From NCBI GenBank assembly GCA_016214055.1, contig JACRPE010000001.1, positions 1 to 64,000 on the forward strand: DNA of 64,000 nucleotides, written 5' to 3'. Under the pieces are notes generated by a model. The model was not told the origin of the DNA. It saw only the letters and a list, made by a program, of their open reading frames with translations, and did not search any database. Positions 35,027-43,780 of the stretch are shown in pieces. Numbering within the stretch: position 1 is the first letter of the stretch; every line of letters begins with the position of its first letter. The position numbers and the translations under genes were made by a program. The stretch is from Candidatus Roizmanbacteria bacterium. Lineage in GTDB: Bacteria > Patescibacteriota > Microgenomatia > UBA1406 > GWC2-37-13.

Positions 35027-37738
35027 TTATCCAACTACGAAGTTCAATATTTTCCCCGGTACGTAGATGACTTTGAATGCTTTTCCCCCGATAAATTCCT
35101 TGACTTTTGCTTCCTGTAGGGCCCTAGTCTCAACCTCTTCTTTTGATGCCTTTGAAGAGATGGCGATGACAACACGCACTTTTCCATTCACTTGCACAGG
35201 CAGATTGATTTTTAGAGCGACTAAGTCTTCTAACTTGACTTCCGGCCAGGTTGAAATGCAAACAGATTTTGATTCTTTATAGATCTCCCTCCAAAGTTTT
35301 TCAGCAAGAAAAGGAGCAAAAGGAGAGAGGATGATGAGGAACTTTTTGGCCTCATCTCGGCTCAAACCCGCAGCCCCCTTCTCCCATTCATTCAAAAACT
35401 CCATCATAGCAGCGATTGCGGTATTAAACTTCGTTTGGGAGATGTCATCCCCTACTTTTTTAATAGTTCTTTTAAGTGATACTGCCAATAATTGAGCCTG
35501 TTCACCCTTAGTACGGTCGTCTATCTTATCAGAGTTGTGATATAACTGCCAAATTCTGTTGAGGAACCTGTATGCACCTTGTAAAGCCGCAGTCGACCAC
35601 GCAATTTCCATATTGAAGGGTGCCATGAACATTTCATAGATACGGAGGGTGTCTGCACCGAACTCCGCGATCACATCGTCCGGATTGATGACGTTACCCC
35701 ACGACTTACTCATTTTGCGATGATCCTCGGCCAGTACCATACCGACATTGCGAAGTCGTAAAAATGGTTCTGAGAAGTCCAACAGCCCCAAATCCTGTAA
35801 AGCCTTCACCCAGAAACGGGCATAGAGCAAATGAAGCACGGCATGTTCTGCTCCACCCAAATACCAGTCAACGGGCATTAATCTTTTTATATCTTCCTGT
35901 TTCCAAGGCAATTTTTCCCCGTTCATTCGAGAAGGCTTTTTGGTCGATTCATCGCTATAATCCGGGCTTGCAAATTTCAAGAAATACCAACATGAACCCG
36001 CCCAGTTGGGCATAGTGTCTGTCTCACGTTTCGCACTTCCTCCACAGTTCGGACACGTGGTTGAAACGAAATCTTTTATTTGACTGAGAGGCGACTCTCC
36101 GGTGTCCGTTGGTTCATAACTTTTGACATGCGGCAGTTCAAGAGGAAGGTTTTGTTCAAGTAATGGGAACCAGCCTTGCATTTCTTGTGATATATTTTTA
36201 TCTACTTTAGATATATTTTGATATGTTTTTTGGAAGGTTTTTCCGCTTTCTGTATCCCACCAGGCGATTCCCTTTTTTGCACAATCTTCACAGAATACCA
36301 TGGGAATCGGTTCCCCCCAATAACGTTGACGGGAAAATATCCAATCGCGGAGATGGTAAGTTGCAATTTTTTTACCATAACCTTTTTCTTCCATGTAATC
36401 CATGATCTTTTTTGTTGCGTCATGAATATCCAGACCATCTAGAAATCCCGAGTTAATCATCTTCCCCGTTTCTTCCTGGACCTGTTCTTTTTGAGAAATA
36501 GGAGATCTGTCATCATCAGAGCCCAACACCACACGAAGTATTTCTATTCCATACTCATTGGCAAACTCAAAGTCCCGCATGTCATGTCCGGGCACGCCGA
36601 CTACTGCACCAGTGCCAAAACCAATTAATACGAAATCAGATATCCAGATGGGCATCAGTCGCCCGTTTAGATCATTCACGGCATAATATCCCGTAAACAC
36701 TCCTGTTTTTTTCTTTCCTTCAGCGCCCCTCTCAACCTCGGTCTTCGCTTTGGCTTTATCCACATATTCATTTATTTTATTCACGTCGGTTTCTTTCCCT
36801 TTTAGCTTCCCTTCAAGTATCTTTTGCACAAATCCGTGTTCCGGCGCAATCACCACAAACGTAGCTCCAAAATTAGTATCAGGACGGGTGGTAAAACAAG
36901 TTATTGAATCTACAGCGTCGGATGACTCGTCCGAAAAACTTCGAGAATGTGTGTGTCCATCGGTTAAGTTCATTCGAGAAGGCTTTTTGGATGAGTCATC
37001 ATTCGTTACAACCTTGTATGTAATATTTATTCCCTCCTTCTTTCCAATCCAATTTCTCTGCATTGTGAGAATCCCTTCCGGCCAGTCTAGACCATCTAAA
37101 TCTTTCAGAAGTCGATCCGCATAAGTGGTGATGCGGAAAATCCATTGCGGGAGATCTTTTTTGGTTATGGCATTCCCACACCTCTCATGTGTCCCATTGG
37201 GAAGAACTTCCTCCTCAGCCAGGCCCGTCTTACAGACCGGACAGAAATTGATGGGTGTATTTTTTTTATACAAAAGTCCCATTTTAAAAAATTGGATGAA
37301 AAGCCACTGCGTCCACCGGTAATAGTCCGGATCGGTTGTGGCAAATTCCCGTGACCAATCGTAGGATAGGCCTAAAGACTGCATCTGGCGTTTGAATGTT
37401 GCAATGTTACCGGGAACGATGTCCATCGGGTTTTTCTTCGCTTTGATAGCTGCATTTTCGGCGGGTAACCCAAACGCATCCCAACCCATCGGGTGAAGAA
37501 CACTGCGTCCTTTCATCTTGAAATAACGGGCTAAGACGTCGGTTCCGGTATAGATACGGACGTGACCCACATGAAGTCCGGCTCCTGAGGGATATGGAAA
37601 CATGGAAAGGCAATACATCTTATTTGAGACGTCGGTCGTCGGTCGTCGGTCGTCGGTCAGATAAACCTTTTCCTTCTCCCATAATTCCTTAATTGATTCT
37701 TCGAAATCTTTGGGCTGATATTTGGATGTACTCATCAT
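35027..37738 (-). CDS. leuS: leucyl-tRNA synthetase (bacterial type) with several in-frame repeat insertions
   Basis: 'SMFPYPSGAGLHVGHVRIYTGTDVLARYFKMKG', 'KMSKSWGNVINPDDVIAEFGADTLRIYEMFMAP'. Confidence 0.97.
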   Translation of the reverse strand: MMSTSKYQPKDFEESIKELWEKEKVYLTDDRRPTTDVSNKMYCLSMFPYPSGAGLHVGHVRIYTGTDVLARYFKMKGRSVLHPMGWDAFGLPAENAAIKAKKNPMDIVPGNIATFKRQMQSLGLSYDWSREFATTDPDYYRWTQWLFIQFFKMGLLYKKNTPINFCPVCKTGLAEEEVLPNGTHERCGNAITKKDLPQWIFRITTYADRLLKDLDGLDWPEGILTMQRNWIGKKEGINITYKVVTNDDSSKKPSRMNLTDGHTHSRSFSDESSDAVDSITCFTTRPDTNFGATFVVIAPEHGFVQKILEGKLKGKETDVNKINEYVDKAKAKTEVERGAEGKKKTGVFTGYYAVNDLNGRLMPIWISDFVLIGFGTGAVVGVPGHDMRDFEFANEYGIEILRVVLGSDDDRSPISQKEQVQEETGKMINSGFLDGLDIHDATKKIMDYMEEKGYGKKIATYHLRDWIFSRQRYWGEPIPMVFCEDCAKKGIAWWDTESGKTFQKTYQNISKVDKNISQEMQGWFPLLEQNLPLELPHVKSYEPTDTGESPLSQIKDFVSTTCPNCGGSAKRETDTMPNWAGSCWYFLKFASPDYSDESTKKPSRMNGEKLPWKQEDIKRLMPVDWYLGGAEHAVLHLLYARFWVKALQDLGLLDFSEPFLRLRNVGMVLAEDHRKMSKSWGNVINPDDVIAEFGADTLRIYEMFMAPFNMEIAWSTAALQGAYRFLNRIWQLYHNSDKIDDRTKGEQAQLLAVSLKRTIKKVGDDISQTKFNTAIAAMMEFLNEWEKGAAGLSRDEAKKFLIILSPFAPFLAEKLWREIYKESKSVCISTWPEVKLEDLVALKINLPVQVNGKVRVVIAISSKASKEEVETRALQEAKVKEFIGGKAFKVIYVPGKILNFVVG
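35922..35954. repeat. half-copy of the leuS palindromic element
   Basis: ttcattcgagaaggctttttggtcgattcatcg, encoding DESTKKPSRMN. Confidence 0.75.
36921..37000. repeat. long imperfect palindrome inserted in leuS
   Basis: Arms 36921-36949 gatgactcgtccgaaaaacttcgagaatg and 36971-37000 cattcgagaaggctttttggatgagtcatc. Confidence 0.8.
37630..37659. repeat. 7-nt tandem repeat (GTCGGTC x4) inside leuS
   Basis: gtcggtcgtcggtcgtcggtcgtcggtc, encoding LTDDRRPTTD. Confidence 0.9.
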
Positions 37739-37747
37739 AGAAGTTAA

Positions 37748-38785
37748 TTATAACAAATTAAATCGGGAGACTATTTTGAGAACCCCTTCTTTTTTCTCCT
37801 CAGTTACGCTCACCGCGATCACTCCCAGATTATACTGCCCATAAAGGACTATGGAGCCCAAAGGAGCCACAAGAATTGCGGGTAATACCATGAGGTCCTC
37901 CTCGCCTTCGATGATGAGAGACTGAGGGGTGTTTTCTCTCAAGAAATTATTGCATAATGTCTTGAGTCGACGTACTGCCGAAACCTCTATAGTGCCCGCC
38001 CTATTGCGATATCTTCGAAAATTTGAAATTTGAAATTTGAAATTTGAAATTTCCCGTAAGGCTTCACGTCTGGACTTATAATCAATCACCGTGATTGAAG
38101 GGGAAAATCCACTCTCCCACAAGCTTCCCGCAATGATGTCTCCTATAGCAAATGTCATAGATGGTTTTGCTTTTTGTATAGTATCGACGATTCTCTTCAC
38201 GACGGATTTCTTTTCACTCAACCGTCCTGTAAATACATTGCCTAGAGGCTCCCTCAAAGTTGATCGGAGAGATATTGGCAGGGTCCAACGCTTAGTGTCA
38301 GTCAGGACCTTATAATAGTTTTTACCCATCCGGTCTATCTCCCCATAGCGTATGCGTTCCGACGATATGACCTGTCCATCTTGCCCCCTCACCCAGGGAA
38401 TAACAATTACTTTTAAGGGCTTCATACCAGCCTGTTTCCTTTTTTTATTGATGAGAAGTGCTACCTTTTTTGTCGCCTGAGTTACACAAATTGCGTCGAT
38501 CGAAAGATCGCTCAATGACGAGCCATATACGTCCGTGATGGGGATAATCTTAAGGTATTGAGAACGGGGATGTATTTTCAAAATAAAATTTCGAACGTTC
38601 ATCTCTCGTATGTTATATTCTTCTATGATATGACTCAATGGTTTATGTCGATACAAGGGCTCAGTCGTTATTCCCATCGTAATTCGCTCCCCCATCTTTA
38701 ATGCAGTTTTCACAAAAAGCTCATGACCCGTATGAAATCGGTCGAAGGTCCCGCCGAGAATAATGTGTTTGTATACAGATCTCAT
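37748..38785 (-). CDS. fusion: archaeal-type phosphopantetheine adenylyltransferase + DUF359 (GTP-dependent dephospho-CoA kinase-like)
   Basis: N-term 'IILGGTFDRFHTGHELFVKTALKMGERITMGITTEPL...VISSERIRYGEID'; C-term 'LREPLGNVFTG...FAIGDIIAGSLWESGFSPSITVIDYKSRR...IIEGEEDLMVLPAILVAPLGSIVLYGQYNLGVIAVSVTEEKK'. Confidence 0.8.
   Translation of the reverse strand: MRSVYKHIILGGTFDRFHTGHELFVKTALKMGERITMGITTEPLYRHKPLSHIIEEYNIREMNVRNFILKIHPRSQYLKIIPITDVYGSSLSDLSIDAICVTQATKKVALLINKKRKQAGMKPLKVIVIPWVRGQDGQVISSERIRYGEIDRMGKNYYKVLTDTKRWTLPISLRSTLREPLGNVFTGRLSEKKSVVKRIVDTIQKAKPSMTFAIGDIIAGSLWESGFSPSITVIDYKSRREALREISNFKFQISNFRRYRNRAGTIEVSAVRRLKTLCNNFLRENTPQSLIIEGEEDLMVLPAILVAPLGSIVLYGQYNLGVIAVSVTEEKKEGVLKIVSRFNLL
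38013..38054. repeat. AAATTTG tandem repeat inside the PPAT-DUF359 gene
   Basis: gaaaatttgaaatttgaaatttgaaatttgaaatttc, encoding ISNFKFQISNF. Confidence 0.9.
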
Positions 38786-38805
38786 ATTATTTATTTAGCG
38801 AAGGT

Positions 38806-38862
38806 GTCGTCTTTTTTTCGAGTTGGGAATAAAAGGGCTCCCATTGAGAAAAAAAGATGATA
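38806..38862 (+). repeat. hairpin family with conserved internal loop, copy 1
   Basis: tttttttCGAGTTGGGAataaaagggcTCCCATTGAGaaaaaaa. Confidence 0.7.
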
Positions 38863-38921
38863 CCGAAGCTGTTTATCATCTCTCATGTGAATTCTATCAT
38901 GATTTTTTATACAATAAACCC

Positions 38922-39491
38922 ATGAATTCCAAACCCTCCATCCAGATCCTTCAAAAAAATGAGTTAGATGTTTTTTTTGCCGCTTTTTCACATATCCTCA
39001 CCACCGAATTTACCCAATATGAAAAAAACGTCGTCCGTTACCTTTTAGATAAAATCTACTCCCTTGATAACTATAAATACTGGCTGGAAAATAACTTGAA
39101 GACAATCCTTATTGCCACGTGTCATCCTGAATTTATTTCAGGATCTGATAATAAGATGCTGAAACAAGTTCAGCATGACAATTATCAAATAGTCGGCTTT
39201 GCGGTCATCGATGAACCCTATGGGGGCGTATCCCTCTGCCGATGGCTGGGGGTCTCAAAATCCTATCAAAATAAGGGTATTGGCACGACTTTGATTAGGC
39301 AATGGCTCGAGCTTGCGACTTCTCAAGGATGCCACAAAGTTGAGCTCGCCGCAGTGACCTCAGCCAAGCATTTTTACGAAAAGGCGGGGCTTGAATTGGA
39401 AGGCCTGCGCAAGCTTTCCTACTTTGGCATAGACCAGTACGTATTTGGCAAAATAATCGGAAAAGTAAAGGAGTCCTCCATCATCCGTTAG
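38922..39491 (+). CDS. GNAT acetyltransferase with an in-frame palindromic repeat
   Basis: 'CRWLGVSKSYQNKGIGTTLIRQWLELATSQGCHKVELAAVTSAKHFYEKAGLE'; insertion 'CHPEFISGSDNKMLKQVQHDN'. Confidence 0.85.
   Translation: MNSKPSIQILQKNELDVFFAAFSHILTTEFTQYEKNVVRYLLDKIYSLDNYKYWLENNLKTILIATCHPEFISGSDNKMLKQVQHDNYQIVGFAVIDEPYGGVSLCRWLGVSKSYQNKGIGTTLIRQWLELATSQGCHKVELAAVTSAKHFYEKAGLELEGLRKLSYFGIDQYVFGKIIGKVKESSIIR
39121..39180. repeat. palindromic repeat family 1 inside the GNAT gene
   Basis: gtcatcctgaatttatttcaggatctgataataagatgctgaaacaagttcagcatgaca. Confidence 0.9.
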
Positions 39492-39536
39492 CCCCTCAAT
39501 TAAGCCTAAAAGTGTGATATAATATCCTATAATATT

Positions 39537-40817
39537 ATGCGCCTCACTCGACGCGAATTTCTTAAAATAGCCAGCGTAACTCCACCAGGACTTGTGGCAA
39601 TGGGCATGTTACCTCTATCTCCACCCATTGAGCCACTGGTGGTAAATATGTCTGTTTCTCCACGTCCTACATTACAAAGAGATAAATCTTATAGTATAGG
39701 ACCTCCTCAAAAAAATGAACAGCAAGAAGATAACAGCTCATGGCTTCCCACTGGTTGGACAGAATTTGGAAAACCCGGAGAGATGTTAAGTTTGGAGAAA
39801 ATAAAAGAGGCCGGAATTCCTTTACTTAACCTACAAAAAGAGATACAACTTCCAGCTAAAAATACACTTCAAGTATTCACAGGAAGCCGCTATTTAAATG
39901 GATATGGAACACATGCAAGTGTATATCCATCATTGGGTAAGTTTTATAACGAAGATGAAACGCAAATAAGTATATTGAGCGCGTATTCCTTTTCAGAAAG
40001 CGGAGTTCCTCATCCTCAAAGTAAACCAGTAAAGATTATCTATGCAATTGCACCACCTGAAGATAATACTGGGTATGTTGCTTGGACTCCATGGCGTACC
40101 ACGGGGAATCAAGTTGAGTATGCAATAGTTATTCGCTTAAATCCTCCTGTATCTAATAAATTCACAAAGGTAGAAGATTTTTATCATTGGATTCAGGCAA
40201 TATATGCTCACGAAAAAGTCCATGTAAAACAGATGGAAAGACGACATCAGAAACTCATACTGATAAATCCAAATGCTTCAAAGTCTGATATAGACAAAGA
40301 ATTAAGAGATAACCTCATCCAAGATGAGGCACAGGCGTATTGGGCGCAACTGACTTACGGAAGTATACGAAATCCTGAATGGCTTGATGAGGGCACTTCG
40401 CCTTATGGTGAAGATCTCAGGGTACCTTTTAAAATTCTAAAGGATAAAAAAATCGATCCGTTAAGCGGAGGGGATAAAAACGATGATCAAAAAAAATATG
40501 AGGCCTTGTGGCAATATGTTATATATGCTCATACACTTTTCACATACAATGACCTTATCTATCAATCAAGAAGAAATCACCCAGAACATTTATATATGAT
40601 GAAGCTTTGTTATCAAGAACGACTTATAACGAGAGATAAATATATGGATTATCTCAAGCAGGTGGATCCGCAAAAACTTGAACAGTTTAAAGAGGAAGAA
40701 AAAAATCAAGCCAAAATGTCAGACTTTCTTTTGACTCCCGGAGTTTTTGTTGGCGTCGGCGGAATAGCCGCACTTATTGCAGCAGGATTAATCGCCATAA
40801 GATCAAGAGGAAAATAG
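39537..40817 (+). CDS. putative Tat-exported, membrane-anchored metallopeptidase-like protein
   Basis: N-term 'MRLTRREFLKIASV' twin-arginine motif; 'IYAHEKVHVKQMERRH' HExxH; C-terminal TM 'GVGGIAALIAAGLIAIRSRGK'. Confidence 0.6.
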   Translation: MRLTRREFLKIASVTPPGLVAMGMLPLSPPIEPLVVNMSVSPRPTLQRDKSYSIGPPQKNEQQEDNSSWLPTGWTEFGKPGEMLSLEKIKEAGIPLLNLQKEIQLPAKNTLQVFTGSRYLNGYGTHASVYPSLGKFYNEDETQISILSAYSFSESGVPHPQSKPVKIIYAIAPPEDNTGYVAWTPWRTTGNQVEYAIVIRLNPPVSNKFTKVEDFYHWIQAIYAHEKVHVKQMERRHQKLILINPNASKSDIDKELRDNLIQDEAQAYWAQLTYGSIRNPEWLDEGTSPYGEDLRVPFKILKDKKIDPLSGGDKNDDQKKYEALWQYVIYAHTLFTYNDLIYQSRRNHPEHLYMMKLCYQERLITRDKYMDYLKQVDPQKLEQFKEEEKNQAKMSDFLLTPGVFVGVGGIAALIAAGLIAIRSRGK

Positions 40818-40825
40818 TTGTATTT

Positions 40826-41950
40826 TTACCTCGTCACCTGGAAACTCTTCACCTGTTCTAATAATTTTTTCGCCTCGGCGTCCTCCTCGAAATGTTTTCT
40901 CACCGGTTGGAGCAACTGGTCAAGATACTTCACGACAGCAATTTTTAGATCTTGCGGGTGTATTTCTTTCGCGGCAAATTTTGTTTCCAGATCCTGAAAA
41001 GATTTTAAGGTGACATTTCCTCCCCACTTCACCGGCCGTTCAACGACAAATTCGGTGATATTTAGACGGTCAAAGGACTCGAAAATAATATATTTGCAGT
41101 ACTCAAGAATGGGATTCTCTTTTATGTCCCCTTCCAGACAGTATGCCTTATTTATTTTCCGTTGAATATCCTCCGTAGTATCCGTCATGAAAATCGCACT
41201 GTCGGGGTTTGACTTGGACATTTTACGTTGAATTGTTTGTTGGATTTTTAAATTTTGGTCATTGGGATTTGTTTGGATATTGGATATTGGGATTTGGGAT
41301 TTTTGAAGCCCCATAAGCATATGATGGGAAACTACGACCGGCTTCCAGAAACCAAGTAACGGTCCCACTTCGCGAGCGAGCATATTTACTTTGCGCTGAT
41401 CCATACCTAGTTGAGTTATGTTCGCTTTGAGCATAAAAATATCCGCAACCTGCATACAGGAATAGATGATGTGCGCCCCCGTCAATTTTTCAAGTGACTC
41501 CTCGCGCCCCATCATTTCCGCCGTCCGTACAAAACGTTTCAGAGCGTTGGATTTACCCACCTGAAGAACTAATTTCCAGTAGTCCGGATTCTTCGCCATG
41601 TCTGAGGCCCAGAGAAATTCAACTTTGGAAAGGTCCATGCCGGACGCACGCCAGACTTCAATAAAATATTTTCCTACAGTTTTGATTTTCTCCAAATCCC
41701 CACCCATCTTATTATTCGCCATGGCGTGCCAGTCGGCTACCCACATGCGAAATTTCACGCCCGCCTTAATCATCTTGTTTACATTGATGGCACGTACTAA
41801 ACCTTGGGCAATATGAATTTGACCTGACGGTTCAAACCCATCATAGGCGATGAGCTCCTGCCCGCTTTCGAGCAACTTTTTTAATTCTTCTCCCCCGATT
41901 ATCTCCTCCCCAACCTGATTGATAAGATCCAGTCTGTCTTGTGTGGTCAT
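40826..41950 (-). CDS. tyrS: tyrosyl-tRNA synthetase, archaeal/eukaryotic-like type
   Basis: 'ELIAYDGFEPSGQIHIAQGL', 'QLGMDQRKVNMLAREV', 'KMSKSNPDSAIFMTDTTEDIQRKINKAYC'. Confidence 0.88.
   Translation of the reverse strand: MTTQDRLDLINQVGEEIIGGEELKKLLESGQELIAYDGFEPSGQIHIAQGLVRAINVNKMIKAGVKFRMWVADWHAMANNKMGGDLEKIKTVGKYFIEVWRASGMDLSKVEFLWASDMAKNPDYWKLVLQVGKSNALKRFVRTAEMMGREESLEKLTGAHIIYSCMQVADIFMLKANITQLGMDQRKVNMLAREVGPLLGFWKPVVVSHHMLMGLQKSQIPISNIQTNPNDQNLKIQQTIQRKMSKSNPDSAIFMTDTTEDIQRKINKAYCLEGDIKENPILEYCKYIIFESFDRLNITEFVVERPVKWGGNVTLKSFQDLETKFAAKEIHPQDLKIAVVKYLDQLLQPVRKHFEEDAEAKKLLEQVKSFQVTR
41232..41306. repeat. AT-rich 'TTGGATATTGGGATTTG' repeat inside tyrS
   Basis: gtttgttggatttttaaattttggtcattgggatttgtttggatattggatattgggatttgggatttttg, encoding KSQIPISNIQTNPNDQNLKIQQTIQ. 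Confidence 0.88.
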
Positions 41951-41971
41951 AGTGTTATTATATAGAATTTT

Positions 41972-43039
41972 TTATAACTGTTGCATCTTTTGTGCAAACT
42001 GATTGTGAACTTGTAATATCAATTCAGGACGGATGAATGGCATACCATCCATCACTTGCGTGGGAGCAAATTCAGTTTTCCGTAACCGACCAAATAATAG
42101 TTTGAGTTTCCCATCATGGGGTGGGGATATACCACAACAAAAAAAGCCATTATTCACAAGAAAATCAGCTTGAACTGATAAATCTCTATCAAAGGTGCTC
42201 AGTTCAACTAGGTCAAAAGGACTTGATGATTCATGTGGAATAAACTTAACTCCACCAATTGGGCTCAGCACTAGCACATTGAAAGGAATTCCCGCTTGTT
42301 GGGTAAGTTCGAAGTTTTTATGTTGAGCCCACGTCGATCTTCTCCCTTTGCAGATTTCTGTACCAAACCCATTTACCCCAATCAATAGTTGAATAAGTTT
42401 TCTATTCATCTCCGGTCGGTCGGATAAATGGATAAACTCAGGCGCTACTCGTTTTGATTCACATCCCGCCTTTTCCTTAAACAAAAACCCAAACATCTCC
42501 TGCCTCATGGGACCATTTGGTCCGGGATGTTGAAATGTTGGCATAAATGCATGCGGTATCATTCCCACTTTTTCAGGATTTAAGAGGGTCGCCTGTGAGC
42601 CTTGACCTCCATCGATCCCCTCCCATGGCGCGGCCATTCGGGTCTCGGCGACGAGAACCCGATTTTCATCAGGGTCATCCTGCCAAATTTGCGCTAACTT
42701 TCTCATCAGCAGTCCCCCACCCGCTCCTGCCGTGCGTCCTAATTCAATAGTCTTTGGACCCTTTACAAAAGCCGCCTGAGCCACTGTTTCGCCTTCATGA
42801 ATAATAAAAATGGGTTCAAGAACTCCACGCTCAATTTCACCTTGTATTTGAGACACATCACGAGATAAATTATGCACGCCGTATACTTTATGTAATTTCT
42901 CACTCATCCGCCGAGCTGATTCCGGAATTCCTAACTGCTCGACTCCCACTATTTGCCTTCCCCCTTCAAGGGGAATAGGAAATGTTCGCTCCCCAAGAAC
43001 ACGTTCAACTATTTGGGGACTAAAATGTAATTTATCCAT
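41972..43039 (-). CDS. hypothetical protein, GNAT-like fold possible
   Basis: Long ORF with 'GRTAGAGGGLLMRKLAQIW'; family not recognised with confidence. Confidence 0.55.
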   Translation of the reverse strand: MDKLHFSPQIVERVLGERTFPIPLEGGRQIVGVEQLGIPESARRMSEKLHKVYGVHNLSRDVSQIQGEIERGVLEPIFIIHEGETVAQAAFVKGPKTIELGRTAGAGGGLLMRKLAQIWQDDPDENRVLVAETRMAAPWEGIDGGQGSQATLLNPEKVGMIPHAFMPTFQHPGPNGPMRQEMFGFLFKEKAGCESKRVAPEFIHLSDRPEMNRKLIQLLIGVNGFGTEICKGRRSTWAQHKNFELTQQAGIPFNVLVLSPIGGVKFIPHESSSPFDLVELSTFDRDLSVQADFLVNNGFFCCGISPPHDGKLKLLFGRLRKTEFAPTQVMDGMPFIRPELILQVHNQFAQKMQQL

Positions 43040-43059
43040 ACTTAAAAAAATAAATTAAT

Positions 43060-43086
43060 AAAAAAACCCTCCTTCTTCGGAGGGTT
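43060..43086 (-). terminator. Rho-independent terminator
   Basis: Minus strand ACCCTCCGAAGAAGGAGGGTTTTTTT. Confidence 0.8.
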
Positions 43087-43307
43087 GGTATTTTGGTTAA
43101 AGCCAAAAAATGTTACCCTCCGTACAAGAGTTGATAATAGTAAAAACTGGATTGTTTGATTATTTGTGATTTGTTCATGGTATTCATCAATTTATTATTC
43201 TTATTTTTCTTGTCATTCCCGCGAAGGCGGGAATCTAGACTAAAATTTCAAATTTTGTAATTATAGACTGGATCCCGGCCTACGCCGGGATGACAAACGG
43301 CGTGAGC

Positions 43308-43334
43308 CAAAAAAAATCCCCGCTTTCGGCGGGG
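43308..43334 (-). terminator. Rho-independent terminator
   Basis: Minus strand CCCCGCCGAAAGCGGGGATTTTTTTT. Confidence 0.8.
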
Positions 43335-43446
43335 TAATGCACACAGCAAAAAACCTCCCGCCTACGGCTGGAGATAATAATATTTTGCTGACACGACATT
43401 TTTCATAAGAAACAATTTTACTCTATTGTTATTAAATATGCAAACC

Positions 43447-43725
43447 TTATTTTCTTGCCTTATTTGCATAAGCACCAAAGTCAGTTCCCTCCGGTAAACT
43501 CCAGTAGCGTCCGTCATGATGTAAGTCCATACGACAACCCGACCTGTATCCGGTAAGTCCATTAACATGGTAGGGTAATTTTTTTGCAGATATTTCACCC
43601 CGCAACATCCCTCTTCCTGATCTGTCTGGATAAATAACTGTCCCTTCAAGAAATCGATATACTGTCTCCACTTCTTTTTCATCAAAATGCATTTGATAAC
43701 CAGGATATTCTTCTCCTTTTGCCAT
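43447..43725 (-). CDS. small hypothetical protein
   Basis: 'MAKGEEYPGYQMHFDEKEVETVYRFLEGTVIYPDRSGRGML'; preferred over the overlapping frame 43362..43769. Confidence 0.55.
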   Translation of the reverse strand: MAKGEEYPGYQMHFDEKEVETVYRFLEGTVIYPDRSGRGMLRGEISAKKLPYHVNGLTGYRSGCRMDLHHDGRYWSLPEGTDFGAYANKARK

Positions 43726-43780
43726 GCCCCATTATACCATCGCTTGATTTTGTCAAAATCCTCATCCATAATGAGTAGAG

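Noticed and set aside
36750-37124. 124-aa plus-strand ORF
   Set aside because: Antisense inside leuS; created partly by the palindromic insertion.
39537-40817. sortase substrate (LPXTG) assignment for the Tat-type protein
   Set aside because: The C-terminus has a TM helix and basic tail, but no convincing LPXTG-like motif.
43130-43390. cluster of short palindromes considered as a CRISPR-like array
   Set aside because: Repeats are different inverted repeats/terminators without uniform direct repeats or spacers.
43362-43769. 135-aa minus-strand ORF
   Set aside because: Overlaps 43447..43725 in another frame; the latter has the more protein-like sequence and start. Not fully certain.
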